A DNA stretch of 64,000 nt from Leifsonia sp. NPDC080035 (GTDB taxonomy: Bacteria > Actinomycetota > Actinomycetes > Actinomycetales > Microbacteriaceae). Under the pieces are notes generated by a model. The model worked only from the letters and a program-made list of their open reading frames with translations, had not been told where the DNA came from and ran no database searches. Made by a program: the position numbers and the translations under genes. Below are positions 54,258 through 63,102 of this stretch, piece after piece; positions within the stretch are counted from its first letter, which is position 1; each line of letters begins with the position of its first letter. The stretch is taken from assembly GCF_040050925.1 (NCBI RefSeq), contig NZ_CP157390.1:3100001-3164000 (forward strand), given 5' to 3'.

Positions 54258-55199
54258 GTGCAGCTCGACGACATCGACTCCCACAGCCTGCGGGTGGTGC
54301 GCGCCATCGCCGACACCGGCTCGATCACCCGCGCCGCGGAGGCGCTCGGCTACAGCCAGCCCGCGATCAGCCAGCACCTGCGCCGGCTGGAGGCCAGGGT
54401 CGGGATGCCGGTGGTCTCCCGCGCGGGGCGCGGCGTCCGGCTGACGGAGGCCGGGCGGGTGCTGGCGCGGCACGCGAAGACGGTGACGACGGCGCTCGAC
54501 GCCGCCGCCGGCGAACTCGCCGACCTGCGCGGGCTGCGCACCGGCCGCGTGCGGCTCGCGGGCTTCCCCTCCGCGTCCTCCTCGCTGGTGCCGAGCCTGC
54601 TGAGCAGCATGGAGTCGTCGCATCCCGGCGTGCGGATCACCTACCTGGAGGCGGAGCCACCCGAGGCCGTCGCCGCCGTGCGCGAGCGCTCGGCCGACCT
54701 CGCCATCACGTTCGGCTATCCGGGCGACCGCGTCGACGCGCACCGGGAGAGCGCGAAGGGGCTCGCGGTGGTGCCGCTCTGGCGGGACGAGATGCTCGTC
54801 GCCCTGCGTGACGACGATCCACTCGCTCGTGCCCGGAGCGTCGACCTCGCCGGGCTCGCGGACGCGGCCTGGATCGGCGGCTGTCCGCGCTGCCGCGGTC
54901 ACCTCCTCGAGCTGGCCGACGCCTGCGGCTACGAGCCGCGCATCGCGTACGAGACGGACAACTTCGTCGCCGTCCTGCGGATGGTCGCGGAGGGCGTCGG
55001 CGTCGCGCTGCTCCCTTCCCTCGCGGTCGCGTCCGCGGGCGCCGTGCCCGGTGTGGTGCTGCGGCCGACGGCGAACCGCGACCACCGCACGATCAACCTG
55101 GTCGCCGCGGCGGGCTCGGACGCGGTGCCGGCGATCGCCGCGACCGCGGCCGCGCTGATCGACCTCGACGGTGCGCGCTGGGGTCTCGCCGGGCTCTGA
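54258..55199 (+). CDS. LysR family transcriptional regulator
   Basis: A 313-residue LTTR. The N-terminal HTH is SLRVVRAIADTGSITRAAEALGYSQPAISQHLRRLE (about residues 10-46), followed by the periplasmic-binding-like effector domain with FPSASSSLVPSLLSSM and AVLRMVAEGVGVALLPSL. CRRC-like cysteines occur in GGCPRCRGHL. It is divergent from the class V aminotransferase gene, its likely target. The GTG start is leaderless by spacing. Confidence 0.93.
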   Translation: MQLDDIDSHSLRVVRAIADTGSITRAAEALGYSQPAISQHLRRLEARVGMPVVSRAGRGVRLTEAGRVLARHAKTVTTALDAAAGELADLRGLRTGRVRLAGFPSASSSLVPSLLSSMESSHPGVRITYLEAEPPEAVAAVRERSADLAITFGYPGDRVDAHRESAKGLAVVPLWRDEMLVALRDDDPLARARSVDLAGLADAAWIGGCPRCRGHLLELADACGYEPRIAYETDNFVAVLRMVAEGVGVALLPSLAVASAGAVPGVVLRPTANRDHRTINLVAAAGSDAVPAIAATAAALIDLDGARWGLAGL

Positions 55200-55207
55200 G
55201 CCGTGGG

Positions 55208-55220
55208 TAGCATCGTGGCA
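55208..55220 (+). promoter_or_regulatory. Leaderless promoter of the PanE-like gene
   Basis: TAGCAT (55208-55213), then CGTGGC, then ATG at 55220. The six-base spacer string CGTGGC also precedes the FAH gene start at 56215. No Shine-Dalgarno is visible. Confidence 0.55.
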
Positions 55221-56095
55221 TGAGCGATGCCGAGTCCGTCACCTTCGCCGTCGTCGGCCCGGGCGCCGTCGGCGGCCTGTTCGCCTGGCTGCTGCAGCGG
55301 GCCGGGCATCGCGTCGTGGCCGTGGGCCGTCCGGCCACCGTCGAGGCGATCCGGGCGGAGGGGCTCACGGTGCGAAGCGCCGCGCTCGGCGACGCGGTGG
55401 AGCGCATCCCGGCCGCGACGGAGGTGCCGGAGGGCGCCGCCGTCATCCTGGCCACGAAGGCATACGGGCTCGAGGATGTGCTTCCCGGGATCGCCGCCGC
55501 GCGACCCGCGGAGGTCGTCTCGTTCCTGAACGGCGTCGAGCACATGGCACCGCTGCGCGCGGCGCTGCCGGGTGTGCCGGTGGCCGGCGCATCCGTCGCG
55601 GTCTCCGCGCTGCGCGCATCCACGACGGTCATCGACCACCGCAGCCCGTTCGTGAACATCGAGGCGCCGGAGGCCGCGGCCGCGTTTTCCGCGGTGCGCG
55701 CCCTCGCCTCGGCCGGCCCCCGGGTCCGGATCGGCGGCACCGAGGCGGAGGTGCTGTGGGCGAAGTTCCGGCTGCTCGCCGCCCTCGCGCTGCTCACGTC
55801 GTACTGGCGGCAGGCGGCGGAACCGGCGCTGGCCGAGGACCCCGAGCTGACGGAGGCGGTCGTCTCCGAAATCGTCGCGTGCTCGAGCGCGGAGGGCGTC
55901 GCCGCGTCCGCGCTCGACCTCGTGCGGGCGCTGCACAGCGTCCCCGGCGGGATGCGCACCTCGCTGCAGGAGGACCTCGCCGCGGGCCGCCCGAGCGAGC
56001 TCGACGCGATCGGCGGCGCGCTTCTCCGGGTGGGGGAGCGGCACGGCATCGCGACGCCCGCCATCGCGCGGATCGTCGCGACGCTCACCGCCTGA
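55220..56095 (+). CDS. Ketopantoate reductase-like protein (ApbA/PanE family)
   Basis: The 291-residue NADP-dependent reductase opens with FAVVGPGAVGGLFAWLLQRAGHRV, uses ATKAYGLEDVLPGI and SFLNGVEHMAPLRAAL as cofactor/substrate loops, and has the C-terminal helical domain with AKFRLLAALALLTSY (the active-site Lys) and TSLQEDLAAGRPSELDAIGGALL. PanE makes pantoate for coenzyme A, but many paralogues exist; without panB/panC nearby the specific role is uncertain. It precedes a FAH hydrolase gene by 119 bases. Confidence 0.85.
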   Translation: MSDAESVTFAVVGPGAVGGLFAWLLQRAGHRVVAVGRPATVEAIRAEGLTVRSAALGDAVERIPAATEVPEGAAVILATKAYGLEDVLPGIAAARPAEVVSFLNGVEHMAPLRAALPGVPVAGASVAVSALRASTTVIDHRSPFVNIEAPEAAAAFSAVRALASAGPRVRIGGTEAEVLWAKFRLLAALALLTSYWRQAAEPALAEDPELTEAVVSEIVACSSAEGVAASALDLVRALHSVPGGMRTSLQEDLAAGRPSELDAIGGALLRVGERHGIATPAIARIVATLTA

Positions 56096-56202
56096 GGTCG
56101 CCGCCGGTGGCGACCGGTCGCGACTCGCCGTCACGGCCGGAGCGTGGCGGCGTGTCGCGGCCGCTCGCCGGATGCGACGGGCGGAAACGCGGTGGGAGCC
56201 CG

Positions 56203-56215
56203 TAGGCTCGTGGCG
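56203..56215 (+). promoter_or_regulatory. Leaderless promoter of the FAH hydrolase gene
   Basis: TAGGCT (56203-56208), then CGTGGC, then GTG at 56215: the same -10 spacing and spacer as at 55208-55220. There is no ribosome site between. Confidence 0.55.
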
Positions 56216-56982
56216 TGAAGATCGCACGTTTCAGCCATGGCGGATCCATCGACTACGGGATCGTCGACGAGGACGCCCTCGTCGTGCTCGCGGGCGACCC
56301 GCTGTTCGCCGGTTTCGACACCACGGGGGAGCGGGTCCCGCTCGGCAAGGTCGGGTCGCTGCTCGCACCGGTCATCCCGCGCTCGAAGGTGGTCGCCGTC
56401 GGCAAGAACTACCGGGAGCACGCGGCGGAGATGGGCGGTGACGCACCGGAGGAGCCGCTGCTGTTCCTGAAGCCCAACACCGCCGTCATCGGTCTCGGCG
56501 ATCCCATCGTGATCCCGCCGCAGTCGGAGCGGGTCGACTTCGAGGGCGAGCTGGCCGTCGTCATCGGGAAGATCGCGCGCAACGTCTCCGAGGCGGACGC
56601 GGCCGGTCACATCTTCGGGTACACCGTCGCCAACGACGTGACCGCGCGCGACCTCCAGGAGAAGGACGGCCAGTGGACGCGCGCCAAGGGCTTCGACACG
56701 TTCTGCCCGCTCGGCCCGGTGATCGAGACGGAGCTCGCGCCGGACGCCGTACTGCGCACACGTCTGAACGGCGAGCTGAAGCAGGAGGCGCCGATCAGCG
56801 ACATGGTGCACGACATCCCCTCGATCATCGCGTACGCGTCGAGCGTGTTCACGCTGCTGCCCGGCGACGTGATCCTCACCGGCACGCCCTCCGGCATCGG
56901 GAGGATGACGGCCGGGGACACGGTCGAGGTGGAGATCGACGGGGTCGGCTCGCTGGTGAACCCGGTGCGCGCCGCCAAGTAG
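56215..56982 (+). CDS. Fumarylacetoacetate hydrolase family protein
   Basis: The 255-residue protein has an N-terminal beta segment, then the FAH core: [44 protein letters not shown] (metal-binding Glu residues), [28 protein letters not shown] and [13 protein letters not shown]. This short form resembles ureidoglycolate/acylpyruvate or oxaloacetate-processing hydrolases rather than tyrosine-pathway FAH. It precedes gltX by a few bases, an arrangement that is common in Microbacteriaceae as I recall. Substrate unknown. Confidence 0.9.
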   Translation: MKIARFSHGGSIDYGIVDEDALVVLAGDPLFAGFDTTGERVPLGKVGSLLAPVIPRSKVVAVGKNYREHAAEMGGDAPEEPLLFLKPNTAVIGLGDPIVIPPQSERVDFEGELAVVIGKIARNVSEADAAGHIFGYTVANDVTARDLQEKDGQWTRAKGFDTFCPLGPVIETELAPDAVLRTRLNGELKQEAPISDMVHDIPSIIAYASSVFTLLPGDVILTGTPSGIGRMTAGDTVEVEIDGVGSLVNPVRAAK

Positions 56983-56995
56983 GATTGTGACCGGT

Positions 56996-58513
56996 ATGTC
57001 AGACAACGCTCCCCACCCCTTCACGACCGCGACCGGCGCCGATGTGCGCGTCCGGTTCTGCCCGTCGCCCACCGGCACCCCGCACGTCGGCCTGATCCGC
57101 ACCGCCCTGTTCAACTGGGCGTACGCGCGGCACACCGGCGGCAAGCTCATCTTCCGCATCGAGGACACCGATGCGGCCCGCGACAGCGAGGAGAGCTATG
57201 CGCAGATCATCGAGGCGCTCACCTGGCTGCGCCTCGACTGGGACGAGGGGATCGACGTCGGCGGTCCGCACGGTCCGTACCGGCAGTCGCAGCGGTACGA
57301 CGTCTACCGCGAGCTCATCGAGAAGCTGAAGGCCTCGGGACACATCTACGAGAGCTTCGCCACGGGTGAGGAGATCGAGGCGCGCAACGTCTCGCTCGGC
57401 CGCGACCCGAAGCTCGGCTACGACAACTTCGAGCGCGACCTGACCGAGGACCAGAAGGCCGCGTACCGCGCAGAGGGACGCGAGCCCGCCCTGCGCCTGC
57501 GCGTGCCGGACGACGACCTCAGCTTCGACGACCTGGTGCGCGGGGAGATCACCTTCCCCGCCGGCTCGTTCAGCGACTTCGTCGTCGTGCGCCCGAACGG
57601 CCACCCGCTCTATACCTTCGTGAACCCGGTGGACGACGCGCTGATGGGCGTCACGCACGTGCTGCGCGGCGAGGACCTGCTCTCGTCGACGCCCCGGCAG
57701 ATCGCGCTGTACCACGCGCTCATCGACGCGGGCGTCACCACGTTCGTGCCGCGCTTCGGGCACCTGCCGTACGTGATGGGCGAGGGCAACAAGAAGCTCT
57801 CCAAGCGCGACCCGGAGTCCAACCTGTTCCACCACCGCGACCGCGGGTTCATCCCCGAGGGCCTGGTGAACTACCTTGCGCTGCTCGGCTGGTCGCTCAG
57901 CCACGACCGCGACGTGTTCTCGATCGAGGAGATGGTCGCGGCGTTCGACGTCGCCGACGTGAACCCGAACCCGGCCCGCTTCGACCAGAAGAAGGCCGAG
58001 TCGATCAACGGCGACCACATCCGGCTGCTGGATGTCGCCGACTTCGCCGAGCGCACCGTCCCGTACCTCGTCGCGGCCGGCGTGCTCTCCGAGCCGCTGA
58101 CCGACGAGCAGCGCGCGACGCTCGACGCGGCCGCCCCGCTCGTCCAGGAGCGCGTGCAGCTGCTCGGCGAGACCCCGGGGATGCTGGGCTTCCTCTTCAC
58201 CGACGCGGCGTCGCTCGAGCTGCAGGAGGACGCGCTCGCCTCCCTGCCCGCGAACGCCGGCGAGGTGCTCGCCGCCTCCCTCGGAGCCCTGGAGCTCATC
58301 CCGGAGGCCGAGTGGACCCACGCGTCGATCGAGGCGGCTCTGCGCGATGCTCTCGTGGAGGTGCTCGGCCTGAAGCCGCGCGTCGCCTTCGGGCCGCTGC
58401 GCGTTGCGGTCTCCGGTCGCCGGGTGTCCCCGCCGCTGTTCGAGTCCATGGAGATCCTGGGCAAGACCGAGACCATCGCGCGTCTCGACAGGCTCTCGGC
58501 GACGCTCGGGTAG
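56996..58513 (+). CDS. gltX: Glutamyl-tRNA synthetase
   Basis: The 505-residue class I synthetase charges tRNA-Glu, and probably tRNA-Gln non-discriminatingly for later amidation. [27 protein letters not shown] holds the HIGH-type motif (HVGL), and [10 protein letters not shown] is the KMSKS loop. The C-terminal anticodon domain is complete. The ATG at 56996 is chosen over the GTG at 56987; TAGGAT lies just upstream at 56980-56985. The nearby tRNA-Gln fits this role. A flavoprotein gene starts 6 bases after the stop. Confidence 0.96.
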   Translation: MSDNAPHPFTTATGADVRVRFCPSPTGTPHVGLIRTALFNWAYARHTGGKLIFRIEDTDAARDSEESYAQIIEALTWLRLDWDEGIDVGGPHGPYRQSQRYDVYRELIEKLKASGHIYESFATGEEIEARNVSLGRDPKLGYDNFERDLTEDQKAAYRAEGREPALRLRVPDDDLSFDDLVRGEITFPAGSFSDFVVVRPNGHPLYTFVNPVDDALMGVTHVLRGEDLLSSTPRQIALYHALIDAGVTTFVPRFGHLPYVMGEGNKKLSKRDPESNLFHHRDRGFIPEGLVNYLALLGWSLSHDRDVFSIEEMVAAFDVADVNPNPARFDQKKAESINGDHIRLLDVADFAERTVPYLVAAGVLSEPLTDEQRATLDAAAPLVQERVQLLGETPGMLGFLFTDAASLELQEDALASLPANAGEVLAASLGALELIPEAEWTHASIEAALRDALVEVLGLKPRVAFGPLRVAVSGRRVSPPLFESMEILGKTETIARLDRLSATLG

Positions 58514-58519
58514 CCGCTC

Positions 58520-59458
58520 GTGACGGCCGAGACCGAAGTCATCGTCGTCGGCGGAGGCCCCGCGGGGCTGACCGCCGCGCTGAACCTCGCCCGTGCGCGG
58601 CGCCGGGTGCTTGTCGTGGACGGCAATCGTCCCCGGCACGCGGCGACGCTCAAAGCTCACGGCTTTCTGACGCGGGACGGCGTCCCGCCGTCGGAGCTGC
58701 GCCGGCTCGGCCGCGAGGAGGTCGAGGGCTACGAGTCCGGCCGGGTCACGTTCGCCCAGGTCGACGCGATCGGCGTCGAGGGCGACGGTTTCCGGGTGCG
58801 CGGGCGCGGAGTGCGCGGCGCCCCCGATGTGGATGAGCTCGCGCAGACGGTCGTGCTCGCGACCGGCGTGACCGAGGCGATGCCGGCCATCCCGAGTCTG
58901 CGCGCCTACTACGGCACTCAGCTGCACAGCTGCGTGGAGTGCGACGGCAACGAGAAGGCGGGCGAGCCGCTCGCGCTGATCGGCGAGACGGCCGACCTGG
59001 CCGAGCGCGCGCTGCTGCTCACCCAGTGGACGGACGATCTGATCGTCTTCACGAACGGTGTCGCGCCGGTGAGCGACGACGAGGAGCGGGCCCTGGCCCG
59101 GCTCGGCGTGCGCGTGGAGCGGCGGCCGATCGACGACGTGGTGGGGGAGAGGGGCGTCATGACCGGCGTCCGCCTGGCCGACGGCACGGTGGTCCCGCGA
59201 GCGGGAGGATTCGTGCGCCCCGTGTGGTCGCCGGCCCTGGGCTTCGCGGACGCGCTCGACCTGGACCGCGACTCCGACGGCTACCTGCTGACGGACGCGC
59301 AGGGTCGCACCTCGACGCCCGGCGTGTATGCCGCGGGCGAGACGCGCGCTCCCGGACCGCAGCAACTCGTGGTCGCGGCGGGCTCCGGCGCGGTGGTCGC
59401 CGCGGCGGTCAACCGCGACCTCATCGGGATCGCCGTCGACGGCGTGGCCGTTTTGTAG
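58520..59458 (+). CDS. Thioredoxin reductase-like FAD/NAD(P) oxidoreductase
   Basis: The 312-residue flavoprotein has the FAD-binding start EVIVVGGGPAGLTAALNLARA, ATGVTEAMPAIPSL, a CVEC redox pair in HSCVECDGNE at the TrxR active-site position, and GVYAAGETRAPGPQQLVVAAGSG as the second FAD motif. The NADPH half is less typical: the usual GGGxxA is EPLALIGETADLAE. It may be a TrxR-like or low-Mr disulfide reductase rather than true TrxB. The GTG lies 6 bases after the gltX stop, so it is in the same operon. The tRNA promoter begins inside its end. Confidence 0.83.
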   Translation: MTAETEVIVVGGGPAGLTAALNLARARRRVLVVDGNRPRHAATLKAHGFLTRDGVPPSELRRLGREEVEGYESGRVTFAQVDAIGVEGDGFRVRGRGVRGAPDVDELAQTVVLATGVTEAMPAIPSLRAYYGTQLHSCVECDGNEKAGEPLALIGETADLAERALLLTQWTDDLIVFTNGVAPVSDDEERALARLGVRVERRPIDDVVGERGVMTGVRLADGTVVPRAGGFVRPVWSPALGFADALDLDRDSDGYLLTDAQGRTSTPGVYAAGETRAPGPQQLVVAAGSGAVVAAAVNRDLIGIAVDGVAVL

Positions 59459-59482
59459 AAGCGGACGCCGATAGGCTAGAGT
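59453..59482 (+). promoter_or_regulatory. Promoter of tRNA-Gln
   Basis: TTGTAG (59453-59458) and TAGAGT (59477-59482) are 18 bases apart, 34 bases before the mature tRNA. The -35 overlaps the end of the flavoprotein gene. Confidence 0.55.
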
Positions 59483-59516
59483 TGATTCTCGTGCCCGGGC
59501 CTTGGCCCGAAGCCCT

Positions 59517-59588
59517 TGGGGTATGGTGTAATTGGCAACACGGCTGATTCTGGTTCAGTTGTTCTTGGTTCGAGTCCAGGTACCCCAG
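59517..59588 (+). tRNA. tRNA-Gln (anticodon CTG)
   Basis: The acceptor arms TGGGGTA and TACCCCA pair perfectly over 7 bp. The D-arm begins TGGTGTAATTGG, the anticodon stem GCTGA/TCAGT holds a TTCTGGT loop with anticodon CTG (codon CAG), and the T-arm carries TTCGAGTCC. The discriminator is G at 59588 and no CCA is encoded, as is usual in actinobacteria. It lies two positions after gltX and is followed by a strong intrinsic terminator. Confidence 0.97.
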
Positions 59589-59604
59589 CAAGAAATTCCA
59601 GACG

Positions 59605-59631
59605 AAACCCCGGTCATCCGCCGGGGTTTTT
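59605..59631 (+). terminator. Intrinsic terminator of tRNA-Gln
   Basis: AAACCCCGG (59605-59613) pairs perfectly with CCGGGGTTT (59621-59629) around a 7-base loop, followed by two more Ts. It is the clearest rho-independent terminator in the window. Confidence 0.92.
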
Positions 59632-59686
59632 CGCTGTCCGGGGACGGCTCGCGAACCTCCCGCTACGATCGTGGCGGGAGGGCGCG

Positions 59687-60124
59687 ATGGGGGACCGGAC
59701 TCGGGGGAGGCGGCCGGTGGCCGGGATGGCCGCAGCCGTGCTGTTGGCGGTGACCGCGGCCCTGTCGGGGTGCTCGGACTCGGGGCTGATCACCGTGCGG
59801 AGGTGTCTCCCGTCGCCGCTGGAGGTGACGCCCGCCGTCGCGAGCCCCGGCACGGTCCTCACCGTGTCCTCGGGCGCCGCGGCGTGCGACCTCGGCTACA
59901 GGGAGGGACATACGTACACGGTGGAGGTCCTGATGCCGATGCATCGCTCGCCGCAGACGACGATCCGCGTGGGGACGGACGGACGATTCCAGGCCGAGGT
60001 GACCGTGCCGGCCGACTTCCCCGCGGGCGACGCCGTCGTGGATGTGCACGGCAGCCCGTACGACGACTGCGACGACGGCGGCGGGTCCTGCGCGGGCTAC
60101 GCCGCGTACTTCACGATCCGGTGA
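59687..60124 (+). CDS. Putative lipoprotein, unknown function
   Basis: The start is the ATG at 59687 behind GGGAGGGCG; a longer in-frame reading would run back through the tRNA gene and is rejected. The 145-residue precursor has a lipobox LSGC, then a mature domain with Ig-like beta strands (PAVASPGTVLTVSS, HTYTVEVLMPM, GRFQAEVTVPADFPAGDAVVDVHG) and four or more cysteines (ACDLG, DDCDDGGGSC) that probably pair outside the cell. It has the form of a small surface beta-sandwich. TACGAT at 59664 is a plausible -10. Confidence 0.78.
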   Translation: MGDRTRGRRPVAGMAAAVLLAVTAALSGCSDSGLITVRRCLPSPLEVTPAVASPGTVLTVSSGAAACDLGYREGHTYTVEVLMPMHRSPQTTIRVGTDGRFQAEVTVPADFPAGDAVVDVHGSPYDDCDDGGGSCAGYAAYFTIR

Positions 60125-60137
60125 GGAGATCCTCGGG

Positions 60138-61013
60138 TCAGCAGCGGTAGCGGGTCGTCCCGCCCATCCCGTTCGACTTCTGGCACCAGCCGTTGTTGTC
60201 GCCGCTGCCGGCCCCCACGCTGCCGCCGAGGCCGCCGCCGACGGAGCCGCCGCCGGAGCCCCCGCCCGGTTGCTGCGGAACCGAGCCGCCGCCGTCGCCC
60301 GGGCGAGTGGAGCCGTCCGAGTCCCCGCTGCGCGCCGCCTGCTCGGCGGCCGCCTGACGGGCGGCCTCCTCGGCGGCCGCCGCTTCCTCCGCCTTCTTCC
60401 GCGCTGCCTCTTCCTCGGCCCTCTTGCGCGCCGCCTCCGCGTCCGCGGCGAGACGGGTCCGCTCCTCGGCCTGGAAGTCGGCGAAGTCGCCGGTGAGGGC
60501 GGCGACATCACGGTCGAGCGCTTCGGCCGCGGTGTTCGACGCTCTGGTCGCCGCCGTGATCGCGACGGCGGCATCCCGGTCGGCGCAGGTCGTCGCCCGC
60601 TTCGCCTTCGCGAGCGCGTCGCGACCGGTGCTGACGGTGCCGATCAGGTCGGCGCCGCTCGGCCGGGCTGGTTTCGCGGCGACGGCGGCGACGCCGCCGC
60701 CGGTGGGAGAGGCCTTCACTTCCGCCCGCGCCGGGCGGTCGGCGTACCGCGTGGTCTTCCAGCCTTCAGTGCCTGGCAGCGCGGTGCTCGCGGCGGCGTC
60801 GAGCGCCGCGGCCGCCCGGGCGATCGAGGAGGAGACGGTCGCGGACGCCGCCGCGCTGCCCTTCAGCGCGGCGGAGCACTGCCGAGCGGTCTCCGCCGCG
60901 ACGGCGTTCGCCACGCTGACGGAGGCGACGGCCCCGCCCGCGATGACGATCGCCGCGGCGATCACGATGGCGATGCGGCGCTTCCGGCTCCGGCTCATCG
61001 GTGCACGGCTCAT
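60138..61013 (-). CDS. Membrane-anchored coiled-coil protein with Gly-rich tail
   Basis: From the ATG at 61013 (GGGAGAAGAG upstream) the 291-residue protein has a short basic leader, one helix (IAIVIAAAIVIAGGAVASVSV), an Ala-rich extracytoplasmic region, then an Ala/Glu/Lys-rich coiled coil (EERTRLAADAEAARKRAEEEAARKK) and a Gly/Ser-rich tail ending NGWCQKSNGMGGTTRYRC. The terminal Cys-x21-Cys may form a disulfide. It resembles no enzyme family I recognise; it is likely a structural envelope protein. A short GAGGA/TCCTC dyad lies between its stop and that of the facing lipoprotein. Confidence 0.7.
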   Translation of the reverse strand: MSRAPMSRSRKRRIAIVIAAAIVIAGGAVASVSVANAVAAETARQCSAALKGSAAASATVSSSIARAAAALDAAASTALPGTEGWKTTRYADRPARAEVKASPTGGGVAAVAAKPARPSGADLIGTVSTGRDALAKAKRATTCADRDAAVAITAATRASNTAAEALDRDVAALTGDFADFQAEERTRLAADAEAARKRAEEEAARKKAEEAAAAEEAARQAAAEQAARSGDSDGSTRPGDGGGSVPQQPGGGSGGGSVGGGLGGSVGAGSGDNNGWCQKSNGMGGTTRYRC

Positions 61014-61154
61014 GACGGTTCTCTTCTCCCGGGTCTTCGCGCAGCGCGCGAGCGGCATCGTCGGCGACGCTGCGCCCGACGGAATGAGGCGGCGCACGAC
61101 GGCGCCCTACCGGTACCTGTCGTCCGCGCGCCGCCGACCGTTAGCGCTCCGCCG

Positions 61155-61601
61155 TCACGCGGGCCGGGAGGTCAGTGCCACGGCGGCGAGGGCGATCGCC
61201 AGCGCGAGCAGCCAGACGAAGGCGATGGAGATCAAGGCGATCAGAACGACAGTGACGGCGAGTTCGATGCTCCGCTCGAACAGCGGGCCCTCGCGCGACG
61301 CCCAGCGCACCGCGTAGGCGCGCAGCATCATCCCGGACGTCGCGAAGGGCAGCGCCATCGCGGTCCCGAACCAGGCGGTCATCCCGAAGGTCCCGGTGAG
61401 CGCGTTGTACGGCAGCCACGCGAGCGCGAAGGAGGCGGGGCCGATCACCCAGAGCGCGGCGGAGACGAACAGCTGGGCGTGGCCGGTCCACCACACACCG
61501 CGGGCGAACCCGGACAGGCCGGCGGGCGGCCGGCGCCGCCACCACCGGGTGGTCGGTGTCCGGTTCCGCACGGCGAGCGGCAGCGTGCTGTCCGGTGTCA
61601 C
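61155..61601 (-). CDS. Small integral membrane protein
   Basis: A 148-residue protein from a GTG. After a basic N-terminus there are four hydrophobic helices (AQLFVSAALWVIGPASFAL, AMALPFATSGMMLRAY, and two near the C-terminus, VTVVLIALISIAFVWLLAL). No motif is recognised. It lies 69 bases downstream of the sigma-factor partner gene on the same strand and may be in that unit. Confidence 0.62.
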   Translation of the reverse strand: MTPDSTLPLAVRNRTPTTRWWRRRPPAGLSGFARGVWWTGHAQLFVSAALWVIGPASFALAWLPYNALTGTFGMTAWFGTAMALPFATSGMMLRAYAVRWASREGPLFERSIELAVTVVLIALISIAFVWLLALAIALAAVALTSRPA

Positions 61602-61670
61602 TCGATCCCCCTCGTCGGCCGTCGGCTGAGGGGAGGCTAGCAGACGGCGCCGAGCGCAGGCCGCACCTGG

Positions 61671-62432
61671 TCACCCTCCGATCGCGAACTCGCCGACCCG
61701 GGTGGTCCCGTCCGCCTCGAAGACGGGGATGCGGTGCACGACGCCGCGATTCTGCTCCTGCCAGCGCAGCGCGTCCGCGGGGGAGGTGAAGCTCCGGGCG
61801 GCAGTGGTGCCGTCGGCGTCCTCGAGGTCGGTGCGGCGCACGAAGCCGTCGCGGCCGTTGGTCGCCGTGACCGCGACGAGGTCCGGTGCCCCGCGGTCGT
61901 TGATGGCGCCGTAGGACTGGCCGGAGTCGTTCACGCCCCACGCGGTCGTCTCCGAGGACGCGTACGCGGCGGTGAGCGTCCATCCCGCCCCCTCGCTCGT
62001 TGTCACCGTCACCCGGCCGCCGTGGATGGCGGACCGCCCCAGAAAGTACGTCGTCGGCCGGCGGAAATCGTCCGTCCTGGTGCACGTGACGCCGGCGCCG
62101 TCGTCGAAGACGAACGTGCCGAGCGAGAGACAGCGGAAGGAGAGCGTGGCTCCTGTCGCGTCCTTCGGCATCGCGCCGAGCTCCACGGATCCGGAGCCGG
62201 TGGACGTGACGGTCCGGGACTCCTGGAGCGGTGTGGTCACCTGGGCCCCAGGAGTCGCGAGGAGGCCCGTCGCGGTCGCGGCCGCCGCGCCGCCCACGAC
62301 GAGGCCGAGCGCCACACCGGCGCCGATCAGCACGCGCCGGTGCGCCAGCGGTGCCGGTCCGGAGCGAATGTGCTCCGTGACGCGGTCCCGGAACGCGTCG
62401 GCGAATTCGTCGCTCATCCGTGCGCTGCTCAT
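61671..62432 (-). CDS. Membrane protein partnered with the ECF sigma gene
   Basis: The ATG at 62432 overlaps the sigma-factor stop by 4 bases, so the two are coupled. The 253-residue protein has a 34-residue charged cytoplasmic head (MSDEFADAFRDRVTEHIRS), one helix (VLIGAGVALGLVVGGAAAATATG) and a beta-rich extracytoplasmic domain with RCLSLGTFVFDDGAGVTCTR. The single-span layout right after an ECF gene is that of an anti-sigma, but it lacks the zinc His/Cys motif (HxxxCxxC) of ZAS proteins and the head is short. It could be a non-canonical anti-sigma or a target of the sigma. Confidence 0.65.
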   Translation of the reverse strand: MSSARMSDEFADAFRDRVTEHIRSGPAPLAHRRVLIGAGVALGLVVGGAAAATATGLLATPGAQVTTPLQESRTVTSTGSGSVELGAMPKDATGATLSFRCLSLGTFVFDDGAGVTCTRTDDFRRPTTYFLGRSAIHGGRVTVTTSEGAGWTLTAAYASSETTAWGVNDSGQSYGAINDRGAPDLVAVTATNGRDGFVRRTDLEDADGTTAARSFTSPADALRWQEQNRGVVHRIPVFEADGTTRVGEFAIGG

Positions 62433-63019
62433 ATCGTCCTGCCTTCGAGGTAGCCGGCCAGGCTGGTCTGGCCGAGGTCGCGCTGCAGCCGCGCTCGGAT
62501 GCGGTGCAGACGGGTCCGCGCGGCTCCCGGCCGGATGCCGAGAACGGCCGCTGCCTCGGCAACGGGGTGATCCTCCAGCGCGATGAGCGCGAACAGGGCG
62601 GCATCCGCCGGCGGCAGCGCGGCCAGCGCGGCGGCGAGTCCCGCATCCATCGTGAGGTCGCCGAGCGCGGTCTCCTCCGCAGACGGGTGGTCGTCGCCGT
62701 GCGGGAGCGCATCCAGCAGACGCCGGTGACGCCGGCGCGAGCGCTCCAGGTTCCGGCACACGTTGGTGACCGAGACGAGCAGCCAGGGCAGCACGGACCC
62801 GTTCACGCTGCGGACGGCGGAGCGACGCCGCCACAACTCCAGGAACGCCGCGCCGGCGGCGTCCTCGGCGTCGGCGCGGTTGCGCAGCAGCCCGTACGCG
62901 TGACGGAACACGCGGTCACGGTGCAGGTCGAAGATGCCGCCGAACGCGTCGGCATCGCCCTGCCCTGCGCGCGACCACAGCGCGGCCTCCGAGCGGTCAG
63001 CGTCCCCCATACCCTGCAT
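62429..63019 (-). CDS. ECF-type RNA polymerase sigma factor
   Basis: A 196-residue sigma. Region 2 is DAFGGIFDLHRDRVFRHAYGLLRNRADAEDAAGAAFLELWRR with the -10 recognition helix, and region 4 is ALFALIALEDHPVAEAAAVLGIRPGAARTRLHRIRARL. It lacks the long extension of the two ECF42-like proteins in this window. Coupled to the single-span membrane protein at 61671-62432. The start may be the ATG at 63019 or 63010. Confidence 0.9.
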   Translation of the reverse strand: MQGMGDADRSEAALWSRAGQGDADAFGGIFDLHRDRVFRHAYGLLRNRADAEDAAGAAFLELWRRRSAVRSVNGSVLPWLLVSVTNVCRNLERSRRRHRRLLDALPHGDDHPSAEETALGDLTMDAGLAAALAALPPADAALFALIALEDHPVAEAAAVLGIRPGAARTRLHRIRARLQRDLGQTSLAGYLEGRTI

Positions 63020-63102
63020 TGTCCGGGACGCGGCCGAGCGTTACAGCGCCGCGGGTCGCGCGTGGCGTCGATCCGGCCGCGGGGCCGCGGCCGGATCGAC
63101 GG

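Noticed and set aside
59516..59686. In-frame extension of the lipoprotein gene back through the tRNA
   Set aside because: It would translate the tRNA-Gln and its terminator; the signal peptide and ribosome site place the start at 59687.
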